Positions 7,755 through 17,149 of a stretch of DNA of 27,091 nucleotides are shown in pieces. Below the pieces are notes generated by a model. The model was not told the DNA's origin. It ran no database searches and saw nothing but the letters and a program-made list of their open reading frames with translations. Source of the stretch: Rhodocyclaceae bacterium (GTDB lineage: Bacteria; Pseudomonadota; Gammaproteobacteria; Burkholderiales; Rhodocyclaceae). Within the stretch, counting starts at the first letter, position 1. Every line of letters starts with the position of its first letter. The stretch lies in NCBI GenBank assembly GCA_023253415.1, contig JALRGK010000027.1:1-27091 (forward strand), given 5' to 3'. Made by a program: the position numbers and the translations under genes.

Positions 7755-9272
7755 TTAATGCCTGATCAGGTGTTGCAGCGTCTGGTAGTCCACTTTACCT
7801 GTGCGCAACACAGGAAGTTCTGCCATATGAACGATCTCCCTGGGTAAATAGGTGTTGGGAATACGAGAATCGTTGAAGTGCGCCCGGATGGTGTCGAGGG
7901 TGAGTGCAGGGTCGTTGGTATAAAGACGAATCAGGGTTTTTAACTGGGCATCAGATTCGATGGCAATCGCTGCATGCTGATGGTCCGGTGAGAGACGAGA
8001 GACCTCGTCCTCGATATAGCCCAGAGAGATCATTTCTCCGGCGATTTTTGTGAAGCGCTTCTTTCGGCCTTTGATGGCGAGATAACCTTCCGGGTCAACC
8101 GTAACAATATCTCCCGTGTCGTACCAGCCGTCATCGAGAGAGGATCGGGATTCCAGCAGGTCGTGCAGGTAGGACTTCATCATATTCGGGCCGCGAACAT
8201 GAAGCACACCGCCTTCTTCAATGCCTTCGTGTGGCTCAATACGATATTCGATGTTTGGCAGAATGCGGCCTACGGTGCCATGGCGGGTTGCGCCGGGTAC
8301 ATTGACCGCAATGACCGGACCGGCCTCTGTTGCGCCGTAACCTTCCAGCATGGTGACGCCCAGAGCCTCATAAAGTTCACGCGTGCGGGGTTTGAGCCGT
8401 TCCGCACCGGCCACGACGAAACGTAACGACGCTAAATCACCCGGGGCAGCCACTTTGATCATCTGGGCGAGAAATGTATCCGTTGAAAGCAGTACGGTGG
8501 CCTGATGCTCGCGGATCATCTGGAGGTTTTCCCGATGGCGAAGCGGTGAGAGACCGATGATGGTTTTCATGCCGTTCAGCAGTGGCAAAATAGCCCCGGC
8601 TGTCAGCCCGAACGCGTGGAAATGGGGTAAAGCGCTGAACATGACCTCGTGCTGGCCAATCGGGAATGCCTCAAGAATCTGGCCACAATTAGCGAGGAGA
8701 TTCCGGTGTGTGAGCACAACGGCTTTGGGCTCTGCTTCGCTGCCTGAAGTAAATAGAATGATGGCAGCATCATCCGGGGCGCTTCGCTCAGTTCGCAGTC
8801 GCTTCAGGCGAACCCGTAGCATGCCGCGCAACTTTGCCAGACGCCCGATCTTTTTGGCCAGATCCTCCAGAAAAACAGTTCTGATCTGGTGAGACGCCAA
8901 CAGTTCTGGTAGATCAGCCAGTCCGGATTTCTCGAGAAACTGCCGGGATGTCAGCAAGACATCGAGATGTGCCCGTTCGCAGCAGCGGAGAATCGTCGGT
9001 ACGGGAAAGGTGTAGTTAAGGATGACGGCCGTTTTGTGGGCAAAGTTGCAGCCGAAGGTGGCAACAACGCCGGTCACGCTATTAGGAAGCAGACAGCCCA
9101 CATGGTGACGATGCGAGAGGGCTTCTATCTTGCGTGACAGGACCGCGCAGCCAATGATCATGCGGTCAAAGGTGAGAGAGCGACCGAGCTCATCGTAGAG
9201 TATCGGTTTTCGACTCCGGTTGGCCGCCGCAGCCATGAGTAGACGCTTGGGTATGGTGTTGTTAGCAGGCAT
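7755..9272 (-). CDS. AMP-dependent acyl-ACP/acyl-CoA ligase, Aas-like ligase domain
   Basis: A 505-residue ANL-superfamily enzyme expected to activate a fatty acid to acyl-AMP and transfer it to a thiol carrier. Motifs in order: P-loop FTSGSEAEPKAV (174-185), EGYGATEAGPV, YDTGDI, the hinge GRKKRFTKIAGEMIS, and the C-terminal Lys region LRTGKVDY. SALPHFHAFGLT, VAGAERLK and GTVGRILP match the ligase half of E. coli Aas, so acyl-ACP synthetase is more likely than a general acyl-CoA synthetase. The Aas acyltransferase half is absent. ATG follows the addA-like stop directly (TAAATG) with AAGGAG upstream, so it is co-translated. A lipid recycling role is inferred. Confidence 0.85.
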   Translation of the reverse strand: MPANNTIPKRLLMAAAANRSRKPILYDELGRSLTFDRMIIGCAVLSRKIEALSHRHHVGCLLPNSVTGVVATFGCNFAHKTAVILNYTFPVPTILRCCERAHLDVLLTSRQFLEKSGLADLPELLASHQIRTVFLEDLAKKIGRLAKLRGMLRVRLKRLRTERSAPDDAAIILFTSGSEAEPKAVVLTHRNLLANCGQILEAFPIGQHEVMFSALPHFHAFGLTAGAILPLLNGMKTIIGLSPLRHRENLQMIREHQATVLLSTDTFLAQMIKVAAPGDLASLRFVVAGAERLKPRTRELYEALGVTMLEGYGATEAGPVIAVNVPGATRHGTVGRILPNIEYRIEPHEGIEEGGVLHVRGPNMMKSYLHDLLESRSSLDDGWYDTGDIVTVDPEGYLAIKGRKKRFTKIAGEMISLGYIEDEVSRLSPDHQHAAIAIESDAQLKTLIRLYTNDPALTLDTIRAHFNDSRIPNTYLPREIVHMAELPVLRTGKVDYQTLQHLIRH

Positions 9273-12200
9273 TTACTGCTCCTTGGTACCGGTAGGCACT
9301 TCGATCAGCGTGTCATGTGCCGGAAAGTAAATCGCGGTGCGAGTTTTTAACGGGTCGTTGGCAAATAACGCAGCATAGCGCTCCAGCTGTGTTTGATAAC
9401 TGAAAGCACGGCTACGAAGTTGCGCTTGAGTCACAGTGTCACCACTGTAGAACGTTTTGTAATCAATGATCCAGCGGATGCCATCATCAATGAACATCCG
9501 GTCGATGATGTGATGCTGGAAGAGAGAGGGCGCATCAGGGTGCAGGCTGCTCATGGGGATCTCGCTGGCAGCGACTGTTCGGGGTTTCAGGATCCAGCGT
9601 CCGGTGTCGCTTTCAAGCATCGTTGTGACGGTGTGGATGATCTGCTTGGCCGCAATATCCGCATCGGGGACGCTATGTCCTTGTTGACATAAGGTACGAA
9701 CGACCGTTGCGTGCAGGTGCGCGATCCGGCGGGCAGACCAAGCCTCTATGCCATCGTTGGCGATAGCCTCTAGGTAACGATGCGTGAGTGTGCCAATTGA
9801 CATCTCCAGAGTCTCGTCCTGTCCCGATGGTGGTGTGTCCTCGAATGCCGCACAAAATTCGGCGGTGTCCGTGTAGGCAAATGTGTAGGCTTCGTTGAGA
9901 CGCACCAGCTGTGGCACAAATTCAGAAGCATCGGGCTGGATAATCGATTTCTGCGGCAGTGGTGATTCGCTGTCGATTGCTGCCATGAAATTGTTTTCTA
10001 GGGCGGGCCATAAAGGTGCCAGCAATGAGGTCGATGCGGGTGAGCGAAGTCCGGTGTTACCACCCGGTTTCGAATCGCGCTGGGCAACACCCAGTAAGTG
10101 CAGTTGACGTTCGGCACGGGTAATGCCGACATAGAGGACGCGCTGAGCCTCATTTAGGCTTCGGGTCTTCTCCAGGTTGCGCAGGAGGTCATAGGCCGTT
10201 GGAATGCCATTGGTGTGGCTTGCCAACGGAGCTATTGGTGCCACGACCAGATGTTCATGGTCATCATCAAGTAGGACGGTATCCCAGAGTAGCAATGCTT
10301 TATCGTCAGTCGGCAATCGTTTATGCATGCCGGGAATGATCACGGTGTCGAATTGCAGCCCTTTAGATTTGTGAATCGTCATCAGCTGGATGCGGGCGCT
10401 ATCGGTAGATGCATCTGCCGCTGCGAATAAACGGTTTAGACCGTCATCGAGGCGGTTAAGGTCAAGTGAACCCTGGGCTTCGAGTGTGTCAAGCAGTTTG
10501 AAATAGGCTTGCACATCCGCAATATCCGAGGGGGCCTCTAATGTGAGGTGCCCACCTAGTGCCCGCCAGACATGCTCGATCCATCGGCGTGGCCGAAACA
10601 GACTGCGCTTGTCGTAAGCGCGCGAGATCACTTGCCGTAAGTGGCATAAGCGGCTTCGCCCATCGGGTGTCAGTGACGTGATCCGAGTGTCTTCCTGCAT
10701 CAGTGCCCATAGCGTTTGATCGTGGTCATCCGCTGCGAGATGGTGCAAGTCTTCCAGGCGCAGACCACACCAGGGTGCACGTAAAATGGCCAGCCAATGA
10801 ATGCGATCGGCCTGATGGTGCAGTGCACGAGTCAGTGATACCAGGTCTTGAATGGGTTGCCGATCTACCAGAGGGTCAATCTCGACGGCCTGGAACGGTA
10901 TCCGGGGTGTCTGGGTATTGAGTAGTGAGACTAACGCGTTGAGATGGGATCTGGCGCGGACCAGTATCGCGATCGTAGCGTCCGGCTTTTCGATCCGGGT
11001 TTGCCGGATCAATTGCAGCATCACCTGTGCTTCGCGTTGATCAGCCGGTGTCTGTACCTCGATGCTGTTATCGTCGTCATCCGCTTGTGCGCTGCCGGTG
11101 ATGATCGGGTGGATGTGGACGCTGATCTCCTCGCGCGTTTCCCTGTGTGCAACAGCGGGACTGAATCGGACAGCCCCACGCATAGCGTCATCCTTGTCGG
11201 CAAAGACATGCTCGAATGTCTGGTTGACCCAGCTCACGATAGCGCTCGTCGAGCGATAGTTGCGATACAGGCGGAGCGGGGTCGGGCGAATGTGGCCAAT
11301 GCCGTCTTGACGAACCCGAATAAACAGTCCTACATCCGCTTTCCGGAAGCGGTAAATAGACTGCATCGGATCACCCACCAAAAAAAGTGTTTGCCCCTCC
11401 TCGTCCGACCAGCCGGCAGTCAGTTTTTCCAGCAGCGATACCTGCGTCGGGCTAGTGTCCTGGAATTCGTCAACTAGTAGATGCCTTATCTGGTAATCCA
11501 GCTGTTGGGCCAAATCGGTCGGTGCTTCGTGGTCTCCCAGTGCCGCCAGGGCGCGTTGGGCAATTTCTGTATGGTCGACCGTTTTTTCACGAATAAAGAG
11601 CAACCACAGATTGGCGATGGCTAGCTGAAGCATGCGAGCCATGTCGCAGACGATGCCAGACTCATCCTCGCTCAGTCTTGGGTCAGGGAGCTCACGAATT
11701 CGTTGCAGTACAGCGTCGAGACGGTGTTGCGCGAGCTCGATCAGCGCAGCTTTCAGCGTGTCTTTTTGCGCTTTGTTCGCGGGGCCTGCAAGATTAATGG
11801 GGCTGCGATAATCCTTGCGCAGGCTCCCGCTGCCGGTCAGGAATAGGGCGGCAATAGCGCGCCATCGCGGCAACCCCGTGGCGTCCGTCGGTGGCGGGCA
11901 ATCCCAGTCCTGTAGCAGATGAATCGGTGCGTCAGGGCTGTTTGATGCGGCGTGCCGTGCTGCCGCCATGACCTCGCAGCTGAAAATCGGTTCCAGACTG
12001 TTGGCAATGCTGCTCAGCTCGCTGCTGATCAGACCGGCGAGAACATTGCTGACCGCCTGCTGTAACGTTTCGTGATGCTTCGTACCGAATGTGTAGCCTT
12101 GCCACTGATCTCGACGTCCCAGCATCGCGACAAGCATTTTCTGGAGCCGATGCGTATCGTTATCAAAGTAGGCTAGAACGCGTGCGATGGTGTCACCATC

Positions 12201-12740
12201 TTCATTCCCTTCGGGTGCATTGAGCAGGGCCAACGTTTCGCGTACCGCCTGTTCATAGAGTGGTTGGCATTCGGTGCTCAATGCAGGCTGGCTGCCGAAA
12301 CGCGACAGCAAGGGCATTTGCCGTGCCAGGTGCATGCTGATGGCGTCCAGCGTCATGATCCGTAGACGTCCGGGATTCGTTAGTAGCTGCCAACCCTGGC
12401 GGTCGTTGTGATCCAGAACCGCTCGGGCAAGGGCGTAGGTGGTGCGACTATGTTCGGGTGCGTTTGAGTCGAGGAAGTTACTTGCCTTGCGCAGATTGCT
12501 CATGACCCGGTCACGCATTTCCGCGGCAGCTTTCCTGGTGAAGGTCAGTGCTACCACCTCTTCTGGCTCCGAGACGCGCGCCAGCAGCGCAAGAAAACGC
12601 TGGGTCAGCAATTCGGTTTTGCCGGCTCCGGCGGGAGCGTCGACAATAAACGAGGAATACGGATCCAGTGCCCGGCTACGTGCCGCCTGATCCGCTTCAA
12701 TGAGGGCTTCGGCGGACATCTCCTGGGATTCCTTATGCAT
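9273..12740 (-). CDS. AddA-like UvrD/Rep helicase-nuclease
   Basis: A 1155-residue SF1 helicase with a C-terminal nuclease, the AddA/RecB class for processing double-strand breaks. Motifs: Walker A DAPAGAGKT (34-42), Ia ALTFTRKAAAEM, II VDEFQDTSP (about 422), III GDPMQSIYRFR, IV YRNYRST, V TIHKSKGLQFD, VI YVGITRAERQ (about 870), and the PD-(D/E)XK nuclease core IIDYKT (about 1092). The frame is open to 12890, but ATG 12740 has AGGAAGG 5 bp upstream and overlaps the upstream addB-like stop by 8 bp, so I chose it; ATG 12719 is a second option. The partner is the addB-like product, and the ligase gene follows. Confidence 0.9.
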   Translation of the reverse strand: MHKESQEMSAEALIEADQAARSRALDPYSSFIVDAPAGAGKTELLTQRFLALLARVSEPEEVVALTFTRKAAAEMRDRVMSNLRKASNFLDSNAPEHSRTTYALARAVLDHNDRQGWQLLTNPGRLRIMTLDAISMHLARQMPLLSRFGSQPALSTECQPLYEQAVRETLALLNAPEGNEDGDTIARVLAYFDNDTHRLQKMLVAMLGRRDQWQGYTFGTKHHETLQQAVSNVLAGLISSELSSIANSLEPIFSCEVMAAARHAASNSPDAPIHLLQDWDCPPPTDATGLPRWRAIAALFLTGSGSLRKDYRSPINLAGPANKAQKDTLKAALIELAQHRLDAVLQRIRELPDPRLSEDESGIVCDMARMLQLAIANLWLLFIREKTVDHTEIAQRALAALGDHEAPTDLAQQLDYQIRHLLVDEFQDTSPTQVSLLEKLTAGWSDEEGQTLFLVGDPMQSIYRFRKADVGLFIRVRQDGIGHIRPTPLRLYRNYRSTSAIVSWVNQTFEHVFADKDDAMRGAVRFSPAVAHRETREEISVHIHPIITGSAQADDDDNSIEVQTPADQREAQVMLQLIRQTRIEKPDATIAILVRARSHLNALVSLLNTQTPRIPFQAVEIDPLVDRQPIQDLVSLTRALHHQADRIHWLAILRAPWCGLRLEDLHHLAADDHDQTLWALMQEDTRITSLTPDGRSRLCHLRQVISRAYDKRSLFRPRRWIEHVWRALGGHLTLEAPSDIADVQAYFKLLDTLEAQGSLDLNRLDDGLNRLFAAADASTDSARIQLMTIHKSKGLQFDTVIIPGMHKRLPTDDKALLLWDTVLLDDDHEHLVVAPIAPLASHTNGIPTAYDLLRNLEKTRSLNEAQRVLYVGITRAERQLHLLGVAQRDSKPGGNTGLRSPASTSLLAPLWPALENNFMAAIDSESPLPQKSIIQPDASEFVPQLVRLNEAYTFAYTDTAEFCAAFEDTPPSGQDETLEMSIGTLTHRYLEAIANDGIEAWSARRIAHLHATVVRTLCQQGHSVPDADIAAKQIIHTVTTMLESDTGRWILKPRTVAASEIPMSSLHPDAPSLFQHHIIDRMFIDDGIRWIIDYKTFYSGDTVTQAQLRSRAFSYQTQLERYAALFANDPLKTRTAIYFPAHDTLIEVPTGTKEQ

Positions 12741-15513
12741 CGAAACCTTCCTGACGGATGTTGTGAGCTTCGAGCTGTGAGGCGCGTTCAGAGAGGCGCA
12801 GCAAGGGGCGAACATCGCAATAAAGGAGATCTTTGTCATTGGCAAAGCGGACGCCGGCATCGCCTCGGCAGACCTCGGCAGCAATATCATGCACTGCTTG
12901 GCGCCAGTGGTTCAGTACACTTTTCCAATCCGGGAAGCGTGTACTGTCAAAGGTTTTTCGTGCCTTGTCACTACGGAGGTCGTCGATGCCTGCTGGGCTG
13001 TCAATCGCTTCTCCAATGCCTTTGAAACCGAGTTTCGCCAGATGGACTTGGGCAAAAGCAACACCGGCGATATCGCCGTCAGAAGGCTGGGCAATAGCTG
13101 CATAAATCGGCAGTTGTGGTTCGGTCAGGCGATCACTTGCCCAGTTACGGGTATCAATATGCCCCCCTGTTTTGTAGTCCACGATCAGGATCCTGCCGTC
13201 CGTCAGCTGATCGATGCGGTCTATGAACATACGTACTTCGATGCCGCCAATGACCTCGTTGAACTCATGCTCGGTGTGAAGCACGCTAAATGATTCTTTG
13301 CGCTCTGCTTCCATACGCAACCAGGAATCCAGTAGCCGGCACAGACGTTCGCGTTCCAGTCTCAGTTGGCGTGGTTTGAGGGGTTCATTCCGTTTGTCAT
13401 TGTGGTGCTTCTCCAGGGCGTGTGCGACGGCCCGTTCGATGGCCTCTGGTAAGCCGGATCGCGTCAGTGTTTGCAGTGTTGTCAGATCACGGGTTTCGAT
13501 CCAGAAGGTTTCCAATGCATTATGGACAAGGGTGCCGCGCTTGCGGGCATCAAGTCCTTCAACCGGTGTTTGCAGTGGTGAGGCGCCCAGCCTGAATTGA
13601 AAGTAGCCCCAGGCGGGGCAGATGGCCTGGGCGCGTAACAACCACGTGCCACCGCGTACGCGGCTGCCGGCGTCAACGGCAGGTGCGGTCGCGTCGTCGA
13701 TCCGGGTCAGTGCATCCGGACGTCTCTGTAGACAATCGGTGATCCAGGGAACCGGTGAGATATCTGGGAGCGGGGAGAGCGGAATGTCCGTAATGAGTGC
13801 ACTTGGGTGGATTTCCGTGTCCCCGTCACGGGTTGGGGCGCTCAAGGTGATATTGCTGGACGAAAGCATCAGCCGATGCTGGATCTTCCTGGCAAAATCG
13901 AGTTGAATCAGAGCGCTGGCGTTTGGCGTATTTGTAGCGCGCTGCGCAGGGATCGATAGCAGAGGGTTGGGGCGGGCAGGGGGCGGCCACTGACTTTCGG
14001 TTAAGCCCGCGACCCATAGCGCATCAAATTCTAGCCCTGTTGATTCGAGCATGCCAAGAATCTGGATGGGAGGGCTGCCTTGTGTCTTTGGCTGAAATAG
14101 TTTGTCCTGACACAGCTGACGCAGCAACCCGAGGGCATCGTTCAAAGTGCATCGGCCCGTGACCAGGTCGAGTTTGCCTAGTTCGGCGATGGCTGCAACA
14201 AAAGCCTGTCTTGTTTGAAACTCGATACTGTTCAGTTTGCCTTCGTGTAGCCAGCCACAGGTGGCGAGTGTTGACTCAATGAGTCGGCGCCATTCGCTGG
14301 GAAGCTTATCCCCCCGCATCCGCTTGGGCGCTTGCATCAGTGCCGCGAAGTGTTGTCTCAAGCCAGGTGCGTTGAGCTGATGTTCGGTTAGAAACCATTC
14401 GCTGAAATCGACGAATCGCTGCAAAGGTGCCTTGATGGCAATGCTGGCCCTAAAAGCAGCGTCAAGCCGTGCGTGAGCGTCCGCTTCTTGTTGGTGTTTT
14501 GACCAGTAGGCGCTATGTAATAGGTGGGCTATCAGCGGTTGTTCAATATCATGGTGGGACGAGACAACTTGTAGCAAAATCAGTGCGGTTTGTACTAGCG
14601 CAGCAGATGCCAGGGGTTGTCCGAGACTGATATTGAATAGGTGAGATTTGTGCGTCTCTAAACCAGCGATGTACCCGGGGGATAGACGATCTTCCAGCGC
14701 GTCCTGTAAAGGGTACTGATACATGGCGAGATCAGGGACTACGATACCGAGTCGAATGTCCTTGTTTGCTGACAGATGTCGTTGCGCCCATACGGCAATA
14801 GCGTTGCACTCCGTGTCCAGGTCGGCTGGTGCGACGCGATGGATCTGAGCTGGCGTGTTGGGTGGCGACAGCTGGCACAAGGGAATGCCCATCCGCGATA
14901 ACTGCGTCTGCAGACGTTGTTCCAGAACAGTGTAGTGATCAAATCCGCTAAAGGCAATTTGTGGTTTGAGCAGCGAGCGTGGCATGTCAGGTAAATGATC
15001 GATCAGGCAGGCTTGCATTCGTGTGCTATCGATTATCCGGTGCTTCTGACAGTGTTGCCGGAATGCATGCTGCCAGCGCACGAACTGGCGTTGTTCTTCG
15101 CTGCTGTTGGTAGAGGCATTGACAGGAATGCCCCACTGGATGGCCAATCGGTGTGCCTGGCTGGCCGAGGCTGCTAGTGATTTTAAGTCGAATAGGGGTT
15201 CCAGCCCCGTATCTAACTCGCCCCGGATAATCTGCTCCCAGACGATTTGCTCCTGGAATGCATTCAGGACACGCACACCATCCAAGGCAGGGGGGGCAAG
15301 GCCACGAAGATCCAGCGCGGCATACAAATGGTTGAACCATAGATCCGGCGTCGTAGCCTGCAGCGACTGCCATCCACTGCCAAGTGAAACCGCATGGTCG
15401 TGTGTACGTGAAAGCGTCTGGGCAAGCCGTTGCGTTGCGCAGAGGATGAGGCTGTCCGCCACCAGGGCATGGAGCGTTTGCTCGGGGAGCGGGGTAGGAT
15501 CTGGTGTTGTCAT
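12733..15513 (-). CDS. AddB-like PD-(D/E)XK nuclease, probable DNA repair protein
   Basis: A 926-residue protein of the AddB-related 'probable DNA repair protein' type (about 900 residues, paired with a UvrD-like helicase). The N-terminal helicase-like half shows no intact Walker A. The C-terminal half has FIDRIDQLTDGRILIVDYKTG with the nuclease Asp/Lys (D779, K781), followed by QLPIYA. AddB nucleases often hold a 4Fe-4S cluster by one upstream Cys and a C-x2-C-x5-C motif near the end. Here C632 (ICPAWGY) may be the first, but the last motif reads L896-x2-C899-x5-L905, so the cluster is probably lost. Its stop overlaps the addA-like start. It shares a 74-bp divergent promoter region with nfsB. 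Confidence 0.85.
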   Translation of the reverse strand: MTTPDPTPLPEQTLHALVADSLILCATQRLAQTLSRTHDHAVSLGSGWQSLQATTPDLWFNHLYAALDLRGLAPPALDGVRVLNAFQEQIVWEQIIRGELDTGLEPLFDLKSLAASASQAHRLAIQWGIPVNASTNSSEEQRQFVRWQHAFRQHCQKHRIIDSTRMQACLIDHLPDMPRSLLKPQIAFSGFDHYTVLEQRLQTQLSRMGIPLCQLSPPNTPAQIHRVAPADLDTECNAIAVWAQRHLSANKDIRLGIVVPDLAMYQYPLQDALEDRLSPGYIAGLETHKSHLFNISLGQPLASAALVQTALILLQVVSSHHDIEQPLIAHLLHSAYWSKHQQEADAHARLDAAFRASIAIKAPLQRFVDFSEWFLTEHQLNAPGLRQHFAALMQAPKRMRGDKLPSEWRRLIESTLATCGWLHEGKLNSIEFQTRQAFVAAIAELGKLDLVTGRCTLNDALGLLRQLCQDKLFQPKTQGSPPIQILGMLESTGLEFDALWVAGLTESQWPPPARPNPLLSIPAQRATNTPNASALIQLDFARKIQHRLMLSSSNITLSAPTRDGDTEIHPSALITDIPLSPLPDISPVPWITDCLQRRPDALTRIDDATAPAVDAGSRVRGGTWLLRAQAICPAWGYFQFRLGASPLQTPVEGLDARKRGTLVHNALETFWIETRDLTTLQTLTRSGLPEAIERAVAHALEKHHNDKRNEPLKPRQLRLERERLCRLLDSWLRMEAERKESFSVLHTEHEFNEVIGGIEVRMFIDRIDQLTDGRILIVDYKTGGHIDTRNWASDRLTEPQLPIYAAIAQPSDGDIAGVAFAQVHLAKLGFKGIGEAIDSPAGIDDLRSDKARKTFDSTRFPDWKSVLNHWRQAVHDIAAEVCRGDAGVRFANDKDLLYCDVRPLLRLSERASQLEAHNIRQEGFDA

Positions 15514-15587
15514 ATCTTCGTCTTATACGGTTAACATACTAGCCGAAGCAGATGAAACCTGCAGTGACTGACTTTCAGGAATAAATT

Positions 15588-16241
15588 ATGTCTATTGCCG
15601 ACTTAACCTACCAGCGTAAAACCACAAAAGCATTCGATCCGACGTTCCAGCTCACGGATGCGCAGCTTGCCGATATCTGCGCCTTGCTTCAGATGAGCCC
15701 ATCATCGACCAATGCCCAGCCTTGGCATTTCTTCGTGGCGACATCGGACGCCGGCAAGCGCAGTGTGGCAGCGGGTGCCTCTGGTGACTTCGGCTATAAC
15801 GAGCCGAAAATCATGAATGCAGCGGCCGTAGTGGTGATGTGCGCACGTGATCATATGGATGACACCTATCTGCGGTCTGTTCTGGCCCAGGAAGTGTCCG
15901 ATGGCCGTTTGCCCACCGAGGAGGCGCAGGCAAATCAGCACAAGGTGCGCTCAGGCTACGTCCAGAAGCATGCGCAACAAGCGGAAGGGGTGTTGCAGTG
16001 GGCTTCAAAACAGGTCTATATCGCGCTCGGCTTTGTGCTCTTGGGGGCTGCACAAATGGGAATTGACGCCTGTCCGATAGAAGGTTTCGATGCGGCCGCT
16101 GTTGATCAGGCGCTCGGTCTTAAAGCCAAGGGCTTGAGAAGTCAGGTGCTGGTGGCCCTGGGGCGTAGCTCCAGCCAGGATTTCAATGCGGCACTCCCTA
16201 AATCTAGGTTAGCCCAGTCTGAAGTGATTACCGTGCTGTGA
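15588..16241 (+). CDS. nfsB: Oxygen-insensitive NAD(P)H nitroreductase, NfsB type
   Basis: A 217-residue FMN flavoprotein, the same length as E. coli NfsB and alike from end to end: RKTTKAFDP, LLQMSPSSTNAQPWHF (FMN phosphate-binding region), ASKQVYIALGFVLLGAAQ, IEGFDAAAVD, and the terminal DFNAALPKSRL. The family reduces nitro groups, quinones and flavins with two-electron transfers in the cytoplasm as a homodimer. AGGAA lies 7 bp before ATG. It is divergent from the addB-like gene and is followed by scpB after 7 bp, so both are probably co-transcribed. Confidence 0.93.
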   Translation: MSIADLTYQRKTTKAFDPTFQLTDAQLADICALLQMSPSSTNAQPWHFFVATSDAGKRSVAAGASGDFGYNEPKIMNAAAVVVMCARDHMDDTYLRSVLAQEVSDGRLPTEEAQANQHKVRSGYVQKHAQQAEGVLQWASKQVYIALGFVLLGAAQMGIDACPIEGFDAAAVDQALGLKAKGLRSQVLVALGRSSSQDFNAALPKSRLAQSEVITVL

Positions 16242-16248
16242 GCCTCTG

Positions 16249-17028
16249 ATGCAACCCTTACTGTCTGCGATGCGGGGTGATATCGGCATTATCACGATGA
16301 ATAATGACGCCCGGCGCAATGTGTTGTGTGAGGCGCTGGTCGAGCAACTGGTCGGGTTGCTGGCGGGTTTTCGTGAAAACAGAGTGCGTGTGGTCATTTT
16401 GAGGGCGAATCCCGGTGTGCATGTCTGGTCGGCAGGGCATGATGTTGATGAGTTGCCGCCGCCGGGGCAGGATCCGTTGCACTGGGCCGAGATTCTGCCA
16501 AGACTGACGCGGGCGATTCACAACTTCCCCTCGCCGGTGATCGCCATGATCGAAGGGTCGGTATGGGGTGGAGCGTGTGAGTTGGCCATGGCCTGCGATT
16601 TGGTGGTTGCCGCTGCTGGCACCACGTTTGCGCTGACGCCGGCACGTCTGGGCGTTCCTTACAACATCAATGGGTTATCGACCTTTACTCGTTCGATGAC
16701 GCCGCAATTGCTCAAGGAACTGTTGTTTACGGCGGCCCCTATGCCCGCTGAACGCCTGGCCAGTGCAGGTGCTATTAATGCCGTGGTGCCAGTCGAAACC
16801 CTAGAAGCCATTACGTTGGATCTTGCCGGAAAAATCATCCAGAACGCACCGCTAACGATTCGGGCGACGAAGGAAATGATGAATGTGCTTTTAGGCGCTC
16901 GAGATTTGTCTGCCTCAGAGTTCGAACGGTTGGAAGAGTTGCGTAAGGACGTCTATAGCAGTTCGGATTATGCCGAAGGGCTGGATGCGATTCGTCACAA
17001 ACGCGCCCCCCGCTTTCAGGGAAGTTGA
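16249..17028 (+). CDS. scpB: Methylmalonyl-CoA decarboxylase-like crotonase (ScpB/YgfG)
   Basis: A 259-residue crotonase-fold protein, similar to E. coli ScpB (YgfG), which decarboxylates methylmalonyl-CoA to propionyl-CoA. Features shared with ScpB: the oxyanion and active-site region SAGHDVDELP (His64), EGSVWGGA with the oxyanion Gly, and LGVPYN with the catalytic Tyr, then KELLFTAAP and the C-terminal SSDYAEG. None of the other genes of the Sbm pathway is in the window, so other enoyl-CoA hydratase-family activities are possible. The start is 7 bp after nfsB. The 3' end overlaps the opposite-strand 43-residue gene by 13 bp. Confidence 0.85.
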   Translation: MQPLLSAMRGDIGIITMNNDARRNVLCEALVEQLVGLLAGFRENRVRVVILRANPGVHVWSAGHDVDELPPPGQDPLHWAEILPRLTRAIHNFPSPVIAMIEGSVWGGACELAMACDLVVAAAGTTFALTPARLGVPYNINGLSTFTRSMTPQLLKELLFTAAPMPAERLASAGAINAVVPVETLEAITLDLAGKIIQNAPLTIRATKEMMNVLLGARDLSASEFERLEELRKDVYSSSDYAEGLDAIRHKRAPRFQGS

Positions 17029-17147
17029 TGCGGCGCTTCTGGCTCTGCCGGGTGGTCATCTTTTGGGCGGTGCCAGTAGAGCCAGCCCCAGACGAACAAC
17101 ACGAGCAATAGAGCAATGCCGACCTCAAAAAACACAAATGCCGGCAT
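17016..17147 (-). CDS. 43-residue single-TM membrane protein
   Basis: This short frame starts 2 bp after the stop of the four-TM gene (TAG-CC-ATG), so it is probably co-translated. The product has an N-terminal hydrophobic helix (about residues 4-25, ending GWLYWH) and a charged Pro-rich tail (KDDHPAEPEAPH), as expected of a small inner-membrane subunit or regulator. A weak AGG lies about 9 bp before the start. The 3' end overlaps the convergent scpB gene by 13 bp. The partner is likely the four-TM protein, by position alone. Confidence 0.55.
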   Translation of the reverse strand: MPAFVFFEVGIALLLVLFVWGWLYWHRPKDDHPAEPEAPHQLP

Positions 17148-17149
17148 GG

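Noticed and set aside
10944..11477. 177-residue plus-strand frame opposite the addA-like gene
   Set aside because: It covers helicase motifs on the other strand and has no independent support.
12741..12890. Longer N-terminus for the addA-like gene
   Set aside because: The extra 50 residues overlap the end of addB-like, do not resemble the family, and the later ATG has a good ribosome-binding site.
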